Numbered from the stretch's first letter, positions 27,705 through 36,958 are shown. The stretch: 64,000 nucleotides of DNA from Marinobacterium aestuarii (GCF_001651805.1 NZ_CP015839.1:4154001-4218000); one strand, 5' to 3'. Notes: a model not told the origin generated them from the sequence alone. A program made the numbers and translations.

Positions 27705-28532
27705 TCAGGGTACCAACCCTTCGAGTCGCTGACTCAAGGCGTCATCGCTGCGCTTTACCTGCAACGGCATGCGCTGACGACAGCTCGGTGCCAGACTGCA
27801 GGCCCAGTACGCCTTGTCTGGCGCAGCGCCTTTGGGTGCTCGCTGCAGCAGCATGGGTGCCGCGCAGCGCGGACACTCCATACTCTGGGCACTGGCAGTC
27901 GCAAAAGGGTCCATCGACCCTCTGTCCTGTCTCGCCGACAGCGACAGGCCGCCCTCGATTATCGATTCAAACAGAGGTTCACGTTCCGCTCTTTGCGGTG
28001 CCGATGTGAACGCCAGCACCAGCGGCTCAAACAGCGCATCGAACTGCAGGCCAAGATCCGCGACCTGATAGCTGGCCTGGGCTGGCACTCGCAGCAAGGG
28101 TAAACCGGCCTGTTCACAGATGGCATCCAGCTGCAGATCGCGGCCTGCCATTTTGGAGTGTCGCCGCGTAGGCGCATCCAGCTCTACCGCACAGACAGGC
28201 TCCAGCGTCGCCCGGGTACAGACCAGAAAGCTGAATTGCCGGCCGTCCAGCCCCGCCATGGCCGCATCCAGAGCCTGCCCTTCCAGGGTCTCGTCCACCG
28301 TCACCACATCGGCCAGTGCGATTCGCGCCAATACGCGATGGTCCGTGCCCACCGCCTGCTCCAGCACCTCCAGAAAACGGCATTGCTCATCGTTCAGCAG
28401 CCGCTCGCCAAGCTCATAGGACGCCATCTCTTCATCGGCTGGGGCCCTGCGACGACGCAGCACCAGTACCACCAGAGCCAACACCACCAAAGCCACCAGA
28501 ACTGGCCAGTTAAACCACTGCATTTGATTCAT
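27705..28532 (-). CDS. DUF2726 protein with N-terminal membrane anchor and C-terminal zinc ribbon
   Basis: 275 residues. One membrane helix (about 6-24, FNWPVLVALVVLALVVLVL) is followed by an RRRR stop-transfer. The DUF2726 nuclease-like domain (about 45-170) has LLNDEQCRFLEVLEQAVG, VLARIALADV and FLVCTRATLEPVCAVELD, with the conserved Asp. A C-terminal topoisomerase-like zinc ribbon follows (CPRCAAPMLLQR then AYWACSLAPSCR). The fold suggests an endonuclease-like enzyme, but the role is unknown. The ATG at 28532 sits after GAGGA; the longer frame upstream is rejected. Confidence 0.75.
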   Translation of the reverse strand: MNQMQWFNWPVLVALVVLALVVLVLRRRRAPADEEMASYELGERLLNDEQCRFLEVLEQAVGTDHRVLARIALADVVTVDETLEGQALDAAMAGLDGRQFSFLVCTRATLEPVCAVELDAPTRRHSKMAGRDLQLDAICEQAGLPLLRVPAQASYQVADLGLQFDALFEPLVLAFTSAPQRAEREPLFESIIEGGLSLSARQDRGSMDPFATASAQSMECPRCAAPMLLQRAPKGAAPDKAYWACSLAPSCRQRMPLQVKRSDDALSQRLEGLVP

Positions 28533-28743
28533 ATCCTCGTCCGCAATCGAGCGTTGCTGCCACAGGCAGCAGGGCGTATTTTCACCGTCGCAGTACAGCA
28601 GTCGATGCCTGAACAGCAGCCAAACGCGGCGGGGCCTGTGATCGATATGCTGCAAAAATTGTCTGTCGACGCCAAAACTGGCGTTGACGCTAGGACAAGC
28701 CGTTAGAATGGCGTTTTTACGCCTGCCGGACACACCCTCACCG

Positions 28744-29775
28744 ATGAACAGAAAAGCCTGGACCCTCGCCCTGCTGGTAATACTGGCCTGGGGATGCAAT
28801 TTCGTTTTTATCCGCTGGGGACTCGATGAACTTCCGCCCATGCTGCTCGGTGCACTGCGCTTCATCTGTGTCGCCTTTCCGGCGATTCTGTTTGTGCGCC
28901 GGCCGGCCCTGCCGTTTCGCTGGCTGTTTGCCTACGGTATCACCATCAGTTTCGGCCAGTTTGCCCTGCTGTTCAGTGCCATGCATGTCGGCATGCCGGC
29001 GGGGCTGGCTTCGCTGGTACTCCAGGCCCAGGCCATATTCACCCTGGTGTTCGCGATGCTGTTCCTCGGCGAACGCTGGCAGCCCCAGCAGCTCTGGGCA
29101 CTGCTGATCGCGGGGCTGGGGCTCGGCGTTCTGGCCAGCCAGGCTGACCCGGCCACCATGACCCTGGCGGGCTTCGGCCTGACGCTGGCAGCCGCGGCCA
29201 GCTGGGGTGCCGGCAATATCATCAATCGCCATATAGGCAGCCGCGGCTCCGTCGATCTGGTGAGCCTGGTGATCTGGGGCGCCCTGATTCCGCCGCTGCC
29301 CTTTATGCTGATGTCGTATTTTATGGAAGGGCCGGAGCTGATCATCGCCAGTCTTGCTGGAATGGGCATCAAGTCACTGGTGTCCCTGACCTATCTGGCA
29401 CTGGTCGCCACTATTTTCGGCTATAGCACCTGGGGCTGGCTGCTCCGGCACCACCCCGCTTCACGCATAGCGCCACTGACATTGCTGGTGCCTATAGTCG
29501 GGCTGCTCTGCGCCTGGCTGATTCTGGACGAAAGTCTGTCAGCGGTGCAGGCGATCGGCATTGCACTGGTCATGCTGGGGCTGCTGGTGAACAGCTTCGG
29601 TCAACGCTGGCTGCAGCAGTTCAAACGTGCCCTGGCCTGGCCTTATCCCCGGGCCAGGCCAGGGGAACTTCTTGCAAAAGTGAACTACCTAAACCATACC
29701 TGTAGTGTCTGTTTCTGCGAGGCTTCCCCATGTACAAAACCAAATACTGGACAGCCGAACAGCTGGCGAAGATGA
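28744..29775 (+). CDS. EamA/DMT-family transporter with unusual C-terminal extension
   Basis: 343 residues, ten membrane helices in two EamA repeats (about 5-135 and 145-285). Landmarks are LVILAWGCNFVFIRWGLDE, SLVLQAQAIFTLVFAMLFLG and, in the second repeat, PIVGLLCAWLILDESLS. It probably exports amino acids or other metabolites. Homologues usually end near NSFGQRWLQQFKR. Here about 57 further polar residues follow, running through a perfect hairpin and 46 bp into the next gene, so the original stop may have been lost. The chosen ATG lies at the family start. Confidence 0.82.
   Translation: MNRKAWTLALLVILAWGCNFVFIRWGLDELPPMLLGALRFICVAFPAILFVRRPALPFRWLFAYGITISFGQFALLFSAMHVGMPAGLASLVLQAQAIFTLVFAMLFLGERWQPQQLWALLIAGLGLGVLASQADPATMTLAGFGLTLAAAASWGAGNIINRHIGSRGSVDLVSLVIWGALIPPLPFMLMSYFMEGPELIIASLAGMGIKSLVSLTYLALVATIFGYSTWGWLLRHHPASRIAPLTLLVPIVGLLCAWLILDESLSAVQAIGIALVMLGLLVNSFGQRWLQQFKRALAWPYPRARPGELLAKVNYLNHTCSVCFCEASPCTKPNTGQPNSWRR
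29631..29663 (+). terminator. Perfect 12-bp hairpin inside the EamA 3' end
   Basis: CCTGGCCTGGCC-N9-GGCCAGGCCAGG. It sits exactly where an EamA gene would normally have ended and been terminated, but here is in frame. No T-run. Confidence 0.45.
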
Positions 29776-29924
29776 ACGAGAAATCTTTTCTGGTTGAAGC
29801 ACTGGACATGATCCGCCTGTCCCCCGAGCTCAGTGATGGCAGTAGTACCATTGAGGCCATGAAGAGCAAACTCGATGCCCTGGAGGCTGCCCTGGGCATT
29901 CGCCTGGACGGCCTCCAGGACTGA
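29730..29924 (+). CDS. Small acidic helical protein, function unknown
   Basis: 64 residues with no membrane segment and mostly helical character: KTKYWTAEQLAKMNEKSFLV then EAMKSKLDALEAALGIRLDG. GAGG lies 7 bp before the ATG, and a hairpin follows the stop, so it looks like a real gene. It overlaps the EamA frame by 46 bp. I do not recognise the family. Confidence 0.5.
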   Translation: MYKTKYWTAEQLAKMNEKSFLVEALDMIRLSPELSDGSSTIEAMKSKLDALEAALGIRLDGLQD

Positions 29925-29936
29925 CACCCCTCCATC

Positions 29937-29964
29937 TCGCAGGCTGGGCTCGGCCCGCCTGCGA
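29937..29964 (+). terminator. Hairpin after the 64-residue gene
   Basis: TCGCAGGC-t-GGGC-tcg-GCCC-GCCTGCGA, a 12-bp stem with one bulged T, starting 12 bp after the stop. There is no T-run. Confidence 0.5.
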
Positions 29965-30112
29965 CCGTCAAGCCACCTGCATCCCACCGCACTCATCTGT
30001 CACATTCCCCTGAACTGTTATCCTTGATCAGTGACCAACACTCCTTAGTCATCAACGCTCTTGAATTACCAACCCACACCGCTGCCCTCTGGGCCAGGAT
30101 TCTGCCACTACC

Positions 30113-31573
30113 ATGAAACTGCGACTTTTCCTGCTGCTGTTTGTGAGCCTTGCAATGATCAACAACAGCGCCCGTGCCGAAGCTCCCGCCGGGAGCTGGC
30201 AGTCCCTGCTGGCGCTGGCACCCACCGGCAGCCAGATTGGACTGCGCGTCGAGCCGCTGGGTGCCAGCGGCAATGTGCGCATCGATTATCAGTCTGATCT
30301 GCTGTTGCCGCCGGCCAGTACACTTAAGCTACTGACCGCCTACGCCGCCGAGCTGCAGCTGGGGCCCGACTTTCGCTATCAAACGCGGCTCTGGCGCCGG
30401 GGCCAGCAGCAGAACAACCGCTGGCAGGGCGACTGGCGACTGGAATTCAGCGGTGCACCGGACTTCAGTCGGGCCCAGCTGAGCCAGTTGCTGGAACAGA
30501 TCAAGCAAAGCGGCATTACCCAGATCAGCGGCGATCTGCTGCTGGACAACTCCGCCTTCGATGGCTACGACCGCGGCAATGGCTGGCCCTGGAACAACCT
30601 CGGCGTCTGCTACAGCGCACCGGCGGCGGCGATCATACTGGACGGCAACTGCGTGGCCGCAAGCCTGACCCCCAACGCACCGGGCACAGAAGCACGTTTC
30701 TTTGTCCCGCCGCACCAGCCGCTGGATGTCACCAATGAAGTCGTGACCGTCACCCTGCAGCAACAGCTGGAAAGTCTGTGCGAGCTGGAAATGGATACAG
30801 GCCCCGGCAACCATTACCGCCTGCACGGCTGCGTGGCCAATAACCGCAAGATCGTACCGCTGAATTTTGCCGTCAATGACCCCGTTGCCTTCACCCGCGA
30901 CGTCATTGCCCAGCAGCTACAGCAACTCGGTATTCAGCTGCAGGGGCAGATTCGCGGTATCCATGACGCCGGCAGCAACTGGCAGGCCGTGATGCAGCTC
31001 GAATCCGCACCCCTGTTGCAGCTGCTGACCACCATGCTGCAGGATTCGGATAACCTGATTGCCGACAGCCTGCTGAAAACCCTGAGCAATCAGGCCGGCA
31101 GCCCTGGCAATTTCCGTAATGGCGTACGTGTCATGAAAGACCGGCTGGAAGAGACACTGGGACAGCGCCTTGAACCCGCCACCCTGGCGGACGGTTCGGG
31201 CCTGTCGCGGGATAATTTGTTACAGGCCTCCCAGCTCGCCGCCGTGCTGCGCCAGCTAGCCCGCACGCCGGCATCCAGCAGTTATCAGGCGCTGGCGGTG
31301 GCCGGCGAGTCCGGCACCCTGCGTTATCGCAGCACGCTGCGAAAGCCTCCGCTACTGGGCAACGTGCGCGGCAAAAGCGGCACCATCAATGGCACCAGCA
31401 ACCTGGCCGGCTATATCACCGGGGCCTCGGGCCAGCGCTATCTGTTTGTATTGATGGTGTCTGGAATCAGTCTGAGTGATGCCGACCGACGGGCGTCCTG
31501 GCGTGATCCGCTGCAGCATCCGGTACGGGCGTTCGAGAAGGCCATGCTGGAATGGATTTACCAGCGCGGCTGA
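30113..31573 (+). CDS. dacB: D-alanyl-D-alanine carboxypeptidase/endopeptidase, PBP4 (DacB) family
   Basis: 486 residues with a signal peptide (LFLLLFVSLAMINNSARA). Penicillin-binding motifs of the S13 family: SxxK in LLPPASTLKLLTAYA (Ser near 69), SxN in MLQDSDNLIADSLLK, and K-S-G in GNVRGKSGTINGTSNLAGY. The long insert between SxxK and SxN, with conserved GDLLLDNSAFD, is typical of PBP4. It trims or cleaves peptide crosslinks of peptidoglycan in the periplasm. A bidirectional terminator follows. Confidence 0.9.
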   Translation: MKLRLFLLLFVSLAMINNSARAEAPAGSWQSLLALAPTGSQIGLRVEPLGASGNVRIDYQSDLLLPPASTLKLLTAYAAELQLGPDFRYQTRLWRRGQQQNNRWQGDWRLEFSGAPDFSRAQLSQLLEQIKQSGITQISGDLLLDNSAFDGYDRGNGWPWNNLGVCYSAPAAAIILDGNCVAASLTPNAPGTEARFFVPPHQPLDVTNEVVTVTLQQQLESLCELEMDTGPGNHYRLHGCVANNRKIVPLNFAVNDPVAFTRDVIAQQLQQLGIQLQGQIRGIHDAGSNWQAVMQLESAPLLQLLTTMLQDSDNLIADSLLKTLSNQAGSPGNFRNGVRVMKDRLEETLGQRLEPATLADGSGLSRDNLLQASQLAAVLRQLARTPASSSYQALAVAGESGTLRYRSTLRKPPLLGNVRGKSGTINGTSNLAGYITGASGQRYLFVLMVSGISLSDADRRASWRDPLQHPVRAFEKAMLEWIYQRG

Positions 31574-31584
31574 CAAAAACGAAA

Positions 31585-31625
31585 AAGCCCGAAGCGCTGA
31601 CCACCGGGGTCATCGCTTCGGGCTT
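31585..31625. terminator. Bidirectional terminator between dacB and a lipoprotein gene
   Basis: AAGCCCGAAGCG and CGCTTCGGGCTT pair perfectly over 12 bp with a 17-nt loop. An A-run precedes the left arm (GAAAAA), serving the minus-strand gene. Confidence 0.75.
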
Positions 31626-31654
31626 GCTTAAGGCTGGCTTACAGTTAAGACGGC

Positions 31655-32089
31655 TTATTGCGCGGCTTTTGCTTCAGCTTCAGCTTCAGCCTCGGCCTTC
31701 ATGCCTTCCTCGGTGCCCATCGCGTCCTTGGCCATATCCATAGCGGCATCGGCGGCGCTGGCGATCTGAGTGGAAGTCGCACTCGCCATGGCAGAAGCTT
31801 CTGAGGCCACATCCGCGGCCATGTTCTCGGCGCCTTCCACCATATCGGTGGCGGTGTCTGTCACGGCATCAGCGGCATTGGTCGCCATGTCCTTGCCTTC
31901 TTCCAGCATGGTTTCAGCCTTTTCCTCAACGACCTCTACGGTGCTTGGCGCAGGCTCGACCTGGGCTTCTTCTGCCGCCGGAGCGGCAGCGGGCGCTTCT
32001 GCCTTTTTGTCAGCCTCATCGTTGCCGCAACCGGTCAGGGCTACGCTGGTCAGCAGTACCGCAGAACAAAGCAAATAGGGCAGTTTCAT
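31655..32089 (-). CDS. Ala/Glu-rich lipoprotein, function unknown
   Basis: 144 residues with a lipoprotein signal: LLCSAVLLTSVALTGCGND, where the lipobox Cys is near residue 21. The mature part is low-complexity, rich in Ala, Glu, Met and Asp, with heptad-like blocks (TNAADAVTDTATDMVEGAEN) and a terminal AEAEAEAEAKAAQ. The pattern suggests a helical, Lpp-like or spacer lipoprotein in the envelope. No family recognised. ATG at 32089 fits the signal peptide. Confidence 0.6.
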   Translation of the reverse strand: MKLPYLLCSAVLLTSVALTGCGNDEADKKAEAPAAAPAAEEAQVEPAPSTVEVVEEKAETMLEEGKDMATNAADAVTDTATDMVEGAENMAADVASEASAMASATSTQIASAADAAMDMAKDAMGTEEGMKAEAEAEAEAKAAQ

Positions 32090-32343
32090 AACTATCGTCA
32101 CTCCATGTCGTTGAATAATCGTGGCCCGCAATGCAGCAGACACCGCATCGGGGGCAGTCGATATCGGGTAACCCGGATAGCTTCAATATAAACCCGAATC
32201 CCCGACACCGTTCCCAAAAGGTGCGCACAATGTGCACCGCCGAGCCTTAACCGCTCCTGAGCAAGGCATTGTGATCCATACTGAGTCGGGTTGGCAGCAA
32301 ATGACCGACACCCCCCGATAACGGACAAACCCCAAAAAAATGG

Positions 32344-32784
32344 ATGCATCCTATGCAATTTAAATCGACGCTCGTTACATCAACACTACTTTTTTGTGTC
32401 GCACTGCTGGCACCGCTGGTGCAGGCCGACACCCCCACCGCCTCAAACGAAGGCGCCCGCGTCTATATCATTTCGCCCGCCGACGGCGACACTGTGCCTC
32501 AGACCTTTACCGTACGCTTTGGCCTCAGTGGCATGGGCGTGGCGCCGGCCGGCACCGACACGGCAGGTACCGGCCACCACCACCTGCTGATTGACCGAGC
32601 CGAAGCACCGCCTGCCGGCATGCCGATGGATGCTACTGTGCAGCATTTTGGCGGCGGCCAGACCGAAGTTGAACTCAGCCTGGAACCCGGTGAACACAGC
32701 CTGCAACTGCTGCTCGGCGACATGAAACACATCCCCCACGAGCCTGCCGTGCTGTCGGAGAAAATCACCATCCAGGTGAAATGA
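32344..32784 (+). CDS. Secreted DUF4399 protein
   Basis: 146 residues with a signal peptide (LVTSTLLFCVALLAPLVQA) followed by RVYIISPADGDTVPQTFTVRFGLSGMGVAPAG. The HHHLLID motif and the ending PGEHSLQLLLGDMKHIPHEP, where VLSEKITI follows, are DUF4399 features. Periplasmic; the His cluster could bind metal, which is inference. An alternative ATG at 32353 also fits. No strong Shine-Dalgarno. Confidence 0.78.
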   Translation: MHPMQFKSTLVTSTLLFCVALLAPLVQADTPTASNEGARVYIISPADGDTVPQTFTVRFGLSGMGVAPAGTDTAGTGHHHLLIDRAEAPPAGMPMDATVQHFGGGQTEVELSLEPGEHSLQLLLGDMKHIPHEPAVLSEKITIQVK

Positions 32785-32808
32785 TTCAGTACTGGCAGAC
32801 CTGAGCCA

Positions 32809-33867
32809 TCACCAGCCGGTCAGCATGCGGCTATGCCGCGGCCAGATGCGCCGCACCAGCCAGGCCACAGCGTAGCTGCCCGCCGTCGCCAGCACCAGTG
32901 ACAGCAGGCTCGCGGCCAGGTTGACCAAGGCGCCGGGGTGCCAGGCTTTCAGGCCCGGCACCAGCAGACTATGGACCTGTGTCAGCACAATGGGGTGAAT
33001 AAAGTACAGTGCGAAGCTGGCGGCGGACACCTGCAACAGCCAGGGCTTTTCCGGTCGCGTCGTCAGCCAACTGGCAAACTCCAGCAACACGATGCACAAA
33101 AACAGCTTCTGCCAGAACATCAGGTCAATACCGTTGAAGGTCAGCGCCGCCTTGTGATAATTGGCCAGGTGCGGGAAGACCAGCGTCTGCAATACCACAA
33201 ACAGCGAGACGCCCAGCAGAGACACGGCAAAAATCAGCCGATGATGCCTGTTAAGCACGGCGAAATGCATCGAATACAGGATGCCGGCCAGGTAATAGGG
33301 CGTGAAATAGACCAGTGACTGCAGCACATTGGCATTGCCCAAAGGCCGGTGCACGAGCATCGCCATCAGCGCAAACTCCAGCAGCAGCAGCAGGCGCGCT
33401 GCAAGGCTGGCCCGGATAAAGAACAGGTACAGCGGCGACAGCGCAAACAGCGTCATGACAAAGGGGATATACCAGTGCGGGTATAGAATATAGCCATCGT
33501 TGACCTGCCAGTAGATATTCTCGACAAACTTCGCCACCGTCATGCCCGGCTTGGCGAGCCACGCCAGCATCATCGGCAGCAGTGCCACCAGCGAGATCAC
33601 CAGAAACGGATAAAATACGTTCTGCACTTTCTTGCGCATAAAGCTGACATATTCAAAACGGCGATAGAAAACGTTGTGAAAGAAAAACCCCGAGATAAAC
33701 ACGAACACCGCCGTACCGCCGGCAATCAGATTCAGCAGTGCCAGCGGCAGGGTTCGGTCGACATTCACCACCGCATGCCCAAGCATAATGGTCAGGATGG
33801 CGATACCCCGCAGGTAATCGAACTCCAGATAGCGCTGTTTCAAGCTTGTACCTTTCCTTGCGCCCAT
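32809..33867 (-). CDS. Membrane acyltransferase, acyltransferase-3 family
   Basis: 352 residues, about ten membrane helices. The N-terminal motif RYLEFDYLRGIAILTIMLGH carries the catalytic-type R-G-I-A...H. GTAVFVFISGFFFHNVFYRR and YPHWYIPFVMTLFALSPLYL follow. Enzymes of this family transfer acyl groups to sugars or surface polymers, or act in succinoglycan/OafA-like modification. The neighbours give no hint of substrate. The GXSLKQRYLEF region is the usual start; ATG at 33867 chosen. Confidence 0.85.
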   Translation of the reverse strand: MGARKGTSLKQRYLEFDYLRGIAILTIMLGHAVVNVDRTLPLALLNLIAGGTAVFVFISGFFFHNVFYRRFEYVSFMRKKVQNVFYPFLVISLVALLPMMLAWLAKPGMTVAKFVENIYWQVNDGYILYPHWYIPFVMTLFALSPLYLFFIRASLAARLLLLLEFALMAMLVHRPLGNANVLQSLVYFTPYYLAGILYSMHFAVLNRHHRLIFAVSLLGVSLFVVLQTLVFPHLANYHKAALTFNGIDLMFWQKLFLCIVLLEFASWLTTRPEKPWLLQVSAASFALYFIHPIVLTQVHSLLVPGLKAWHPGALVNLAASLLSLVLATAGSYAVAWLVRRIWPRHSRMLTGW

Positions 33868-33988
33868 AGCGGCGCCCAGAGTCAAAATCCGGCTATCCGG
33901 ACACGGCTAAAATACCAGAGATGAAACTCTGCCGTGGGGTTTATCAACCAGCAAAATACAGCATCAGAAAAGGGGCTGCCGGCCAGAC

Positions 33989-34399
33989 TCAATTCGGATA
34001 ATCGTCAAACTGTGGCAGCGTTTCTGTCGATGTATCCCAGGCGGCCCGGCTGGCGCAGAAGATATGCGCCTCGGGCATAATTCCCGGCTCATCATCCAGC
34101 GAACCTGCCGGCACCAGCACGTAGCGGCCGTCGGCGCTCACATGGGGCACCGGTGCGCCACAGGTGCGACAGAAACTGCGCGCAAAACGCTCAGCCTCAT
34201 TCAGCCTGAAGTGCTGCACCTGCTCGGTTCCATCCAGCCACTGCAGCTGATCCGGTTTGCAGAACAGATTGCTGGCATGGGATGAACCTGTGGCATGACG
34301 ACAGCGGCTGCAGTGGCACATCAAAAAGCGCCTGAAGGGACCATCGATACGGTACCGCACGGCGCCGCACAGACAGCGCCCCTGCTTGACGGAGCTCAT
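33989..34399 (-). CDS. GFA/CENP-V-like zinc protein
   Basis: 136 residues with the zinc ligands of the glutathione-dependent formaldehyde-activating fold: GRCLCGAVRY, MCHCSRCRHATGSSHA and FCRTCGAP. Only the fold can be asserted; formaldehyde chemistry is unproven for most members. It lies between an acyltransferase and an AAA ATPase without apparent operon ties. Confidence 0.85.
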   Translation of the reverse strand: MSSVKQGRCLCGAVRYRIDGPFRRFLMCHCSRCRHATGSSHASNLFCKPDQLQWLDGTEQVQHFRLNEAERFARSFCRTCGAPVPHVSADGRYVLVPAGSLDDEPGIMPEAHIFCASRAAWDTSTETLPQFDDYPN

Positions 34400-34487
34400 A
34401 AAGAATCCTCGCGAAGTGCGCCTGAATACGGCCTGAAAGATCCGCTCGCATCAGTGGCAGAAATCACAGACGTTTCAGCTGCGTAAA

Positions 34488-35963
34488 TTAGTCGCAGGGC
34501 ACCGTTCGGCTCTGCGCCCAGTGTCGCAACTGCGCCACAGGTTCAGCCATCAATATCGACAGCGGCCGTGTCTGCGCCAGTTCCTGCAGCAACACTTGCG
34601 TATCTAACACACAGGCCTTGGCATGGGCGGCATAATAGGCCGAGACCACGGCCTGTTCAATCTCGGCGCCGGAAAAGCCGTCACTGCGCTGCACCAGCGC
34701 GTCCAGATCGACGTCGGCAGGCTCCACGCCGTGGCGGCGCAGGTGAATACGCAGCGTTTCAGCCCGCGCCTGGGCCCCGGGCAGGTCGACGAAGAACACC
34801 TCGTCAAAACGCCCCTTGCGCACCAGCTCCGGTGGCAGCACCTGAATGTCATTGGCCGTGGCCACCAGAAAGACCGCACCGCGCTGCTCCGACATCCAGG
34901 TCAGCAACGTGCCGAGAATACGCCGCGAGGTGCCCTGATCCCCCTCCCCCGTAGCCAGGCCCTTTTCGATCTCATCGATCCAGAGTACGCAGGGCGCCAT
35001 CACCTCGGCGGTCGCCAGGGCTTCGCGCAGATTGCGCTCCGACTCACCGATATATTTGTCGTAGAGCGCACCGGCATCAAAGCGCAGCAGCGGCACACCC
35101 CAGCTGCCGGCGACCGAGCGGGCTGCCAGGCTCTTGCCACACCCCTGCACCCCCAACAGCAAAACCCCGCGCGGACGCTGCCCGCCGGGCGCACCGGCCT
35201 CGCCCAGAAAAAACGGCCGCCTTGTCGCGAGCCACTGTTTCAGGCGCGTGAATCCCGCCACCTGAGCCGGACTCACACTGTCGTATTCAAACTGCAATAC
35301 TCCGTCGCTGCCCAGCAGGCGGTATTTGGCCTCGGTAACCTGAGGCAGATCCGATGCGGTGATAGCGCCGTCATCCGCCATCGCATTGCGGGCCAGGCGG
35401 CGCACATCGATACGGGGCAATCCCCGCATGTTACGTACCAGCATCGCCAGCGCCTGGGGACTGGTTTTCACCTGAGTGCCGCTTTGCCGGCTCCAGAGAC
35501 GCGCTTCCTGACGCACTATATCTTCAAGCTCCGCGGCGTCTGGCAGCGCCAGCTGCACCCGGGCGGTGAACTTTTCCAGCTCCGCCGGAACTCTGACCTC
35601 ATGGCTCACCAGCACCAGGGTATGGCACTCGTCCAGGGCAATATCTTTCAGCAGGCGTATATGCAGCGGGTCATCAAGGAAGGGATGCAGGTCGGCCAGC
35701 ATATAGATGCCAGGCTCGCGCACCGCGCGAATATGCCCCAGCGCATCCACCGGCTGCGCATGCAGCCGCTGTGCCGGCATTGCGACATCCAGGCGCGCCA
35801 GCCCCTCCGTCAGGCTCCACTTGAACAGCGGCCGGCGCTCGTGACGTACCAGATCGCACAACAGCTGCTGCACCCCTTTTTCGTCGTGACTGCTGATGAC
35901 AATAAGGGCTATGCGCGAGCGCAACAGCGCGGCTATATCATGCAGTTCGGAATGGGAATTCAT
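34488..35963 (-). CDS. Ycf46-like AAA+ ATPase
   Basis: 491 residues. A degenerate N-terminal AAA-like domain (about 1-190) precedes an active AAA+ domain. The latter has Walker A GVLLLGVQGCGKSLAARSVA near residue 265, Walker B CVLWIDEIEKGLA, sensor LVATANDIQVLPPELVRKGRFD with Arg fingers, and a C-terminal lid DGFSGAEIEQAVV. This layout matches Ycf46, a plastid/cyanobacterial and bacterial AAA protein of largely unknown job linked to carbon-stress responses in cyanobacteria. It stands alone here. Confidence 0.8.
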   Translation of the reverse strand: MNSHSELHDIAALLRSRIALIVISSHDEKGVQQLLCDLVRHERRPLFKWSLTEGLARLDVAMPAQRLHAQPVDALGHIRAVREPGIYMLADLHPFLDDPLHIRLLKDIALDECHTLVLVSHEVRVPAELEKFTARVQLALPDAAELEDIVRQEARLWSRQSGTQVKTSPQALAMLVRNMRGLPRIDVRRLARNAMADDGAITASDLPQVTEAKYRLLGSDGVLQFEYDSVSPAQVAGFTRLKQWLATRRPFFLGEAGAPGGQRPRGVLLLGVQGCGKSLAARSVAGSWGVPLLRFDAGALYDKYIGESERNLREALATAEVMAPCVLWIDEIEKGLATGEGDQGTSRRILGTLLTWMSEQRGAVFLVATANDIQVLPPELVRKGRFDEVFFVDLPGAQARAETLRIHLRRHGVEPADVDLDALVQRSDGFSGAEIEQAVVSAYYAAHAKACVLDTQVLLQELAQTRPLSILMAEPVAQLRHWAQSRTVPCD

Positions 35964-36025
35964 GGGCAGCGGCTCCGTCGGTTTTGTTCAGGCGGGCTAT
36001 TGTCGTGGGGGCTATTTCAGCCGAA

Positions 36026-36958
36026 TTATTTTAAACGAGAATTTTCAGACCAGGGCGGCGCTTTCAATGCCGGGCCCTGGTAGGCCCGCACCGGCAGGAA
36101 GCGCCGTTCGGCATTCCAGTCATCAAGTGCGGCACGAATGGTTGTTTCGTTGTGGCCGACAAAGTTCCACCACAGCTTAACCGGCTCAGCAAAGGGTTTG
36201 CCACCCAGCAGAACGCAGCGCGCACCCGGTGAGAGCGACAGCGACAAAGTGCTGCGCCCGCCGCCGAGAAAGCAGAATTCTCCGGCCTCCAACGGCTCCG
36301 GTGAACAGGCCTCCCCCTGCAGCGTCACCATACCCGTCAGCACACAGAGTCCATGATCGAACACGGGATCCAGCTCCTGGGCCAGTTCCCCGCCACTATC
36401 GCTTAAAAACTCGGCCGCCAGCAGCGGCGAATAGGTGCGCGCCGGTGAAATCAGATGATCCAGAGATCCCATAATCACGCAGCCCTGCACGCCATTGCGC
36501 TCAAACCTTGGCAGGTCACTCAGATGTTCAAAGCTAGGCTCGCAGCACTCGGCGCTTTGCGGCAGCGCCACCCAGAACTGTACCCCGAACAGGGGATCCT
36601 GGCTGTCCGGCGGGGTTTCCTCGGAATGGGCAATACCGGCGCCGGCGGTCATCAGGTTCAGCTGGCCCGGCGCAATGCGCTGTTCATACCCCAGGCTGTC
36701 CTTGTGCAGCACCGCGCCGCTTGCCAGCCAGGTCACCGTCTGCAAGCCGATATGGGGATGGGGCCCCACGTTCAGTCCCGTGCCCGGTGCAAAGGTTACC
36801 GGCCCCACCAGATCCAGAAAACACCAGGGCCCCACCATGCGCAGCGCCCGCTGCGGCAATAACCGGTTCACTATCAGCCCGGCTCCCAGGTCGCTGCTGC
36901 GCCCCAGCAATCGCGTCATCTGCGCCGGCGCCACCGCACCGTAGGCATCCACCACCAT
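36026..36958 (-). CDS. Pirin-family cupin protein
   Basis: 310 residues, two cupin halves. The N-terminal metal site is NVGPHPHIGLQTVTWLASG plus MTAGAGIAHSEETP, with three His and a Glu. FGVQFWVALP follows. Bacterial pirins include quercetinases and redox-sensing metal proteins. AGGAGG lies 6 bp before the ATG at 36958. No partner is evident. Confidence 0.88.
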   Translation of the reverse strand: MVVDAYGAVAPAQMTRLLGRSSDLGAGLIVNRLLPQRALRMVGPWCFLDLVGPVTFAPGTGLNVGPHPHIGLQTVTWLASGAVLHKDSLGYEQRIAPGQLNLMTAGAGIAHSEETPPDSQDPLFGVQFWVALPQSAECCEPSFEHLSDLPRFERNGVQGCVIMGSLDHLISPARTYSPLLAAEFLSDSGGELAQELDPVFDHGLCVLTGMVTLQGEACSPEPLEAGEFCFLGGGRSTLSLSLSPGARCVLLGGKPFAEPVKLWWNFVGHNETTIRAALDDWNAERRFLPVRAYQGPALKAPPWSENSRLK

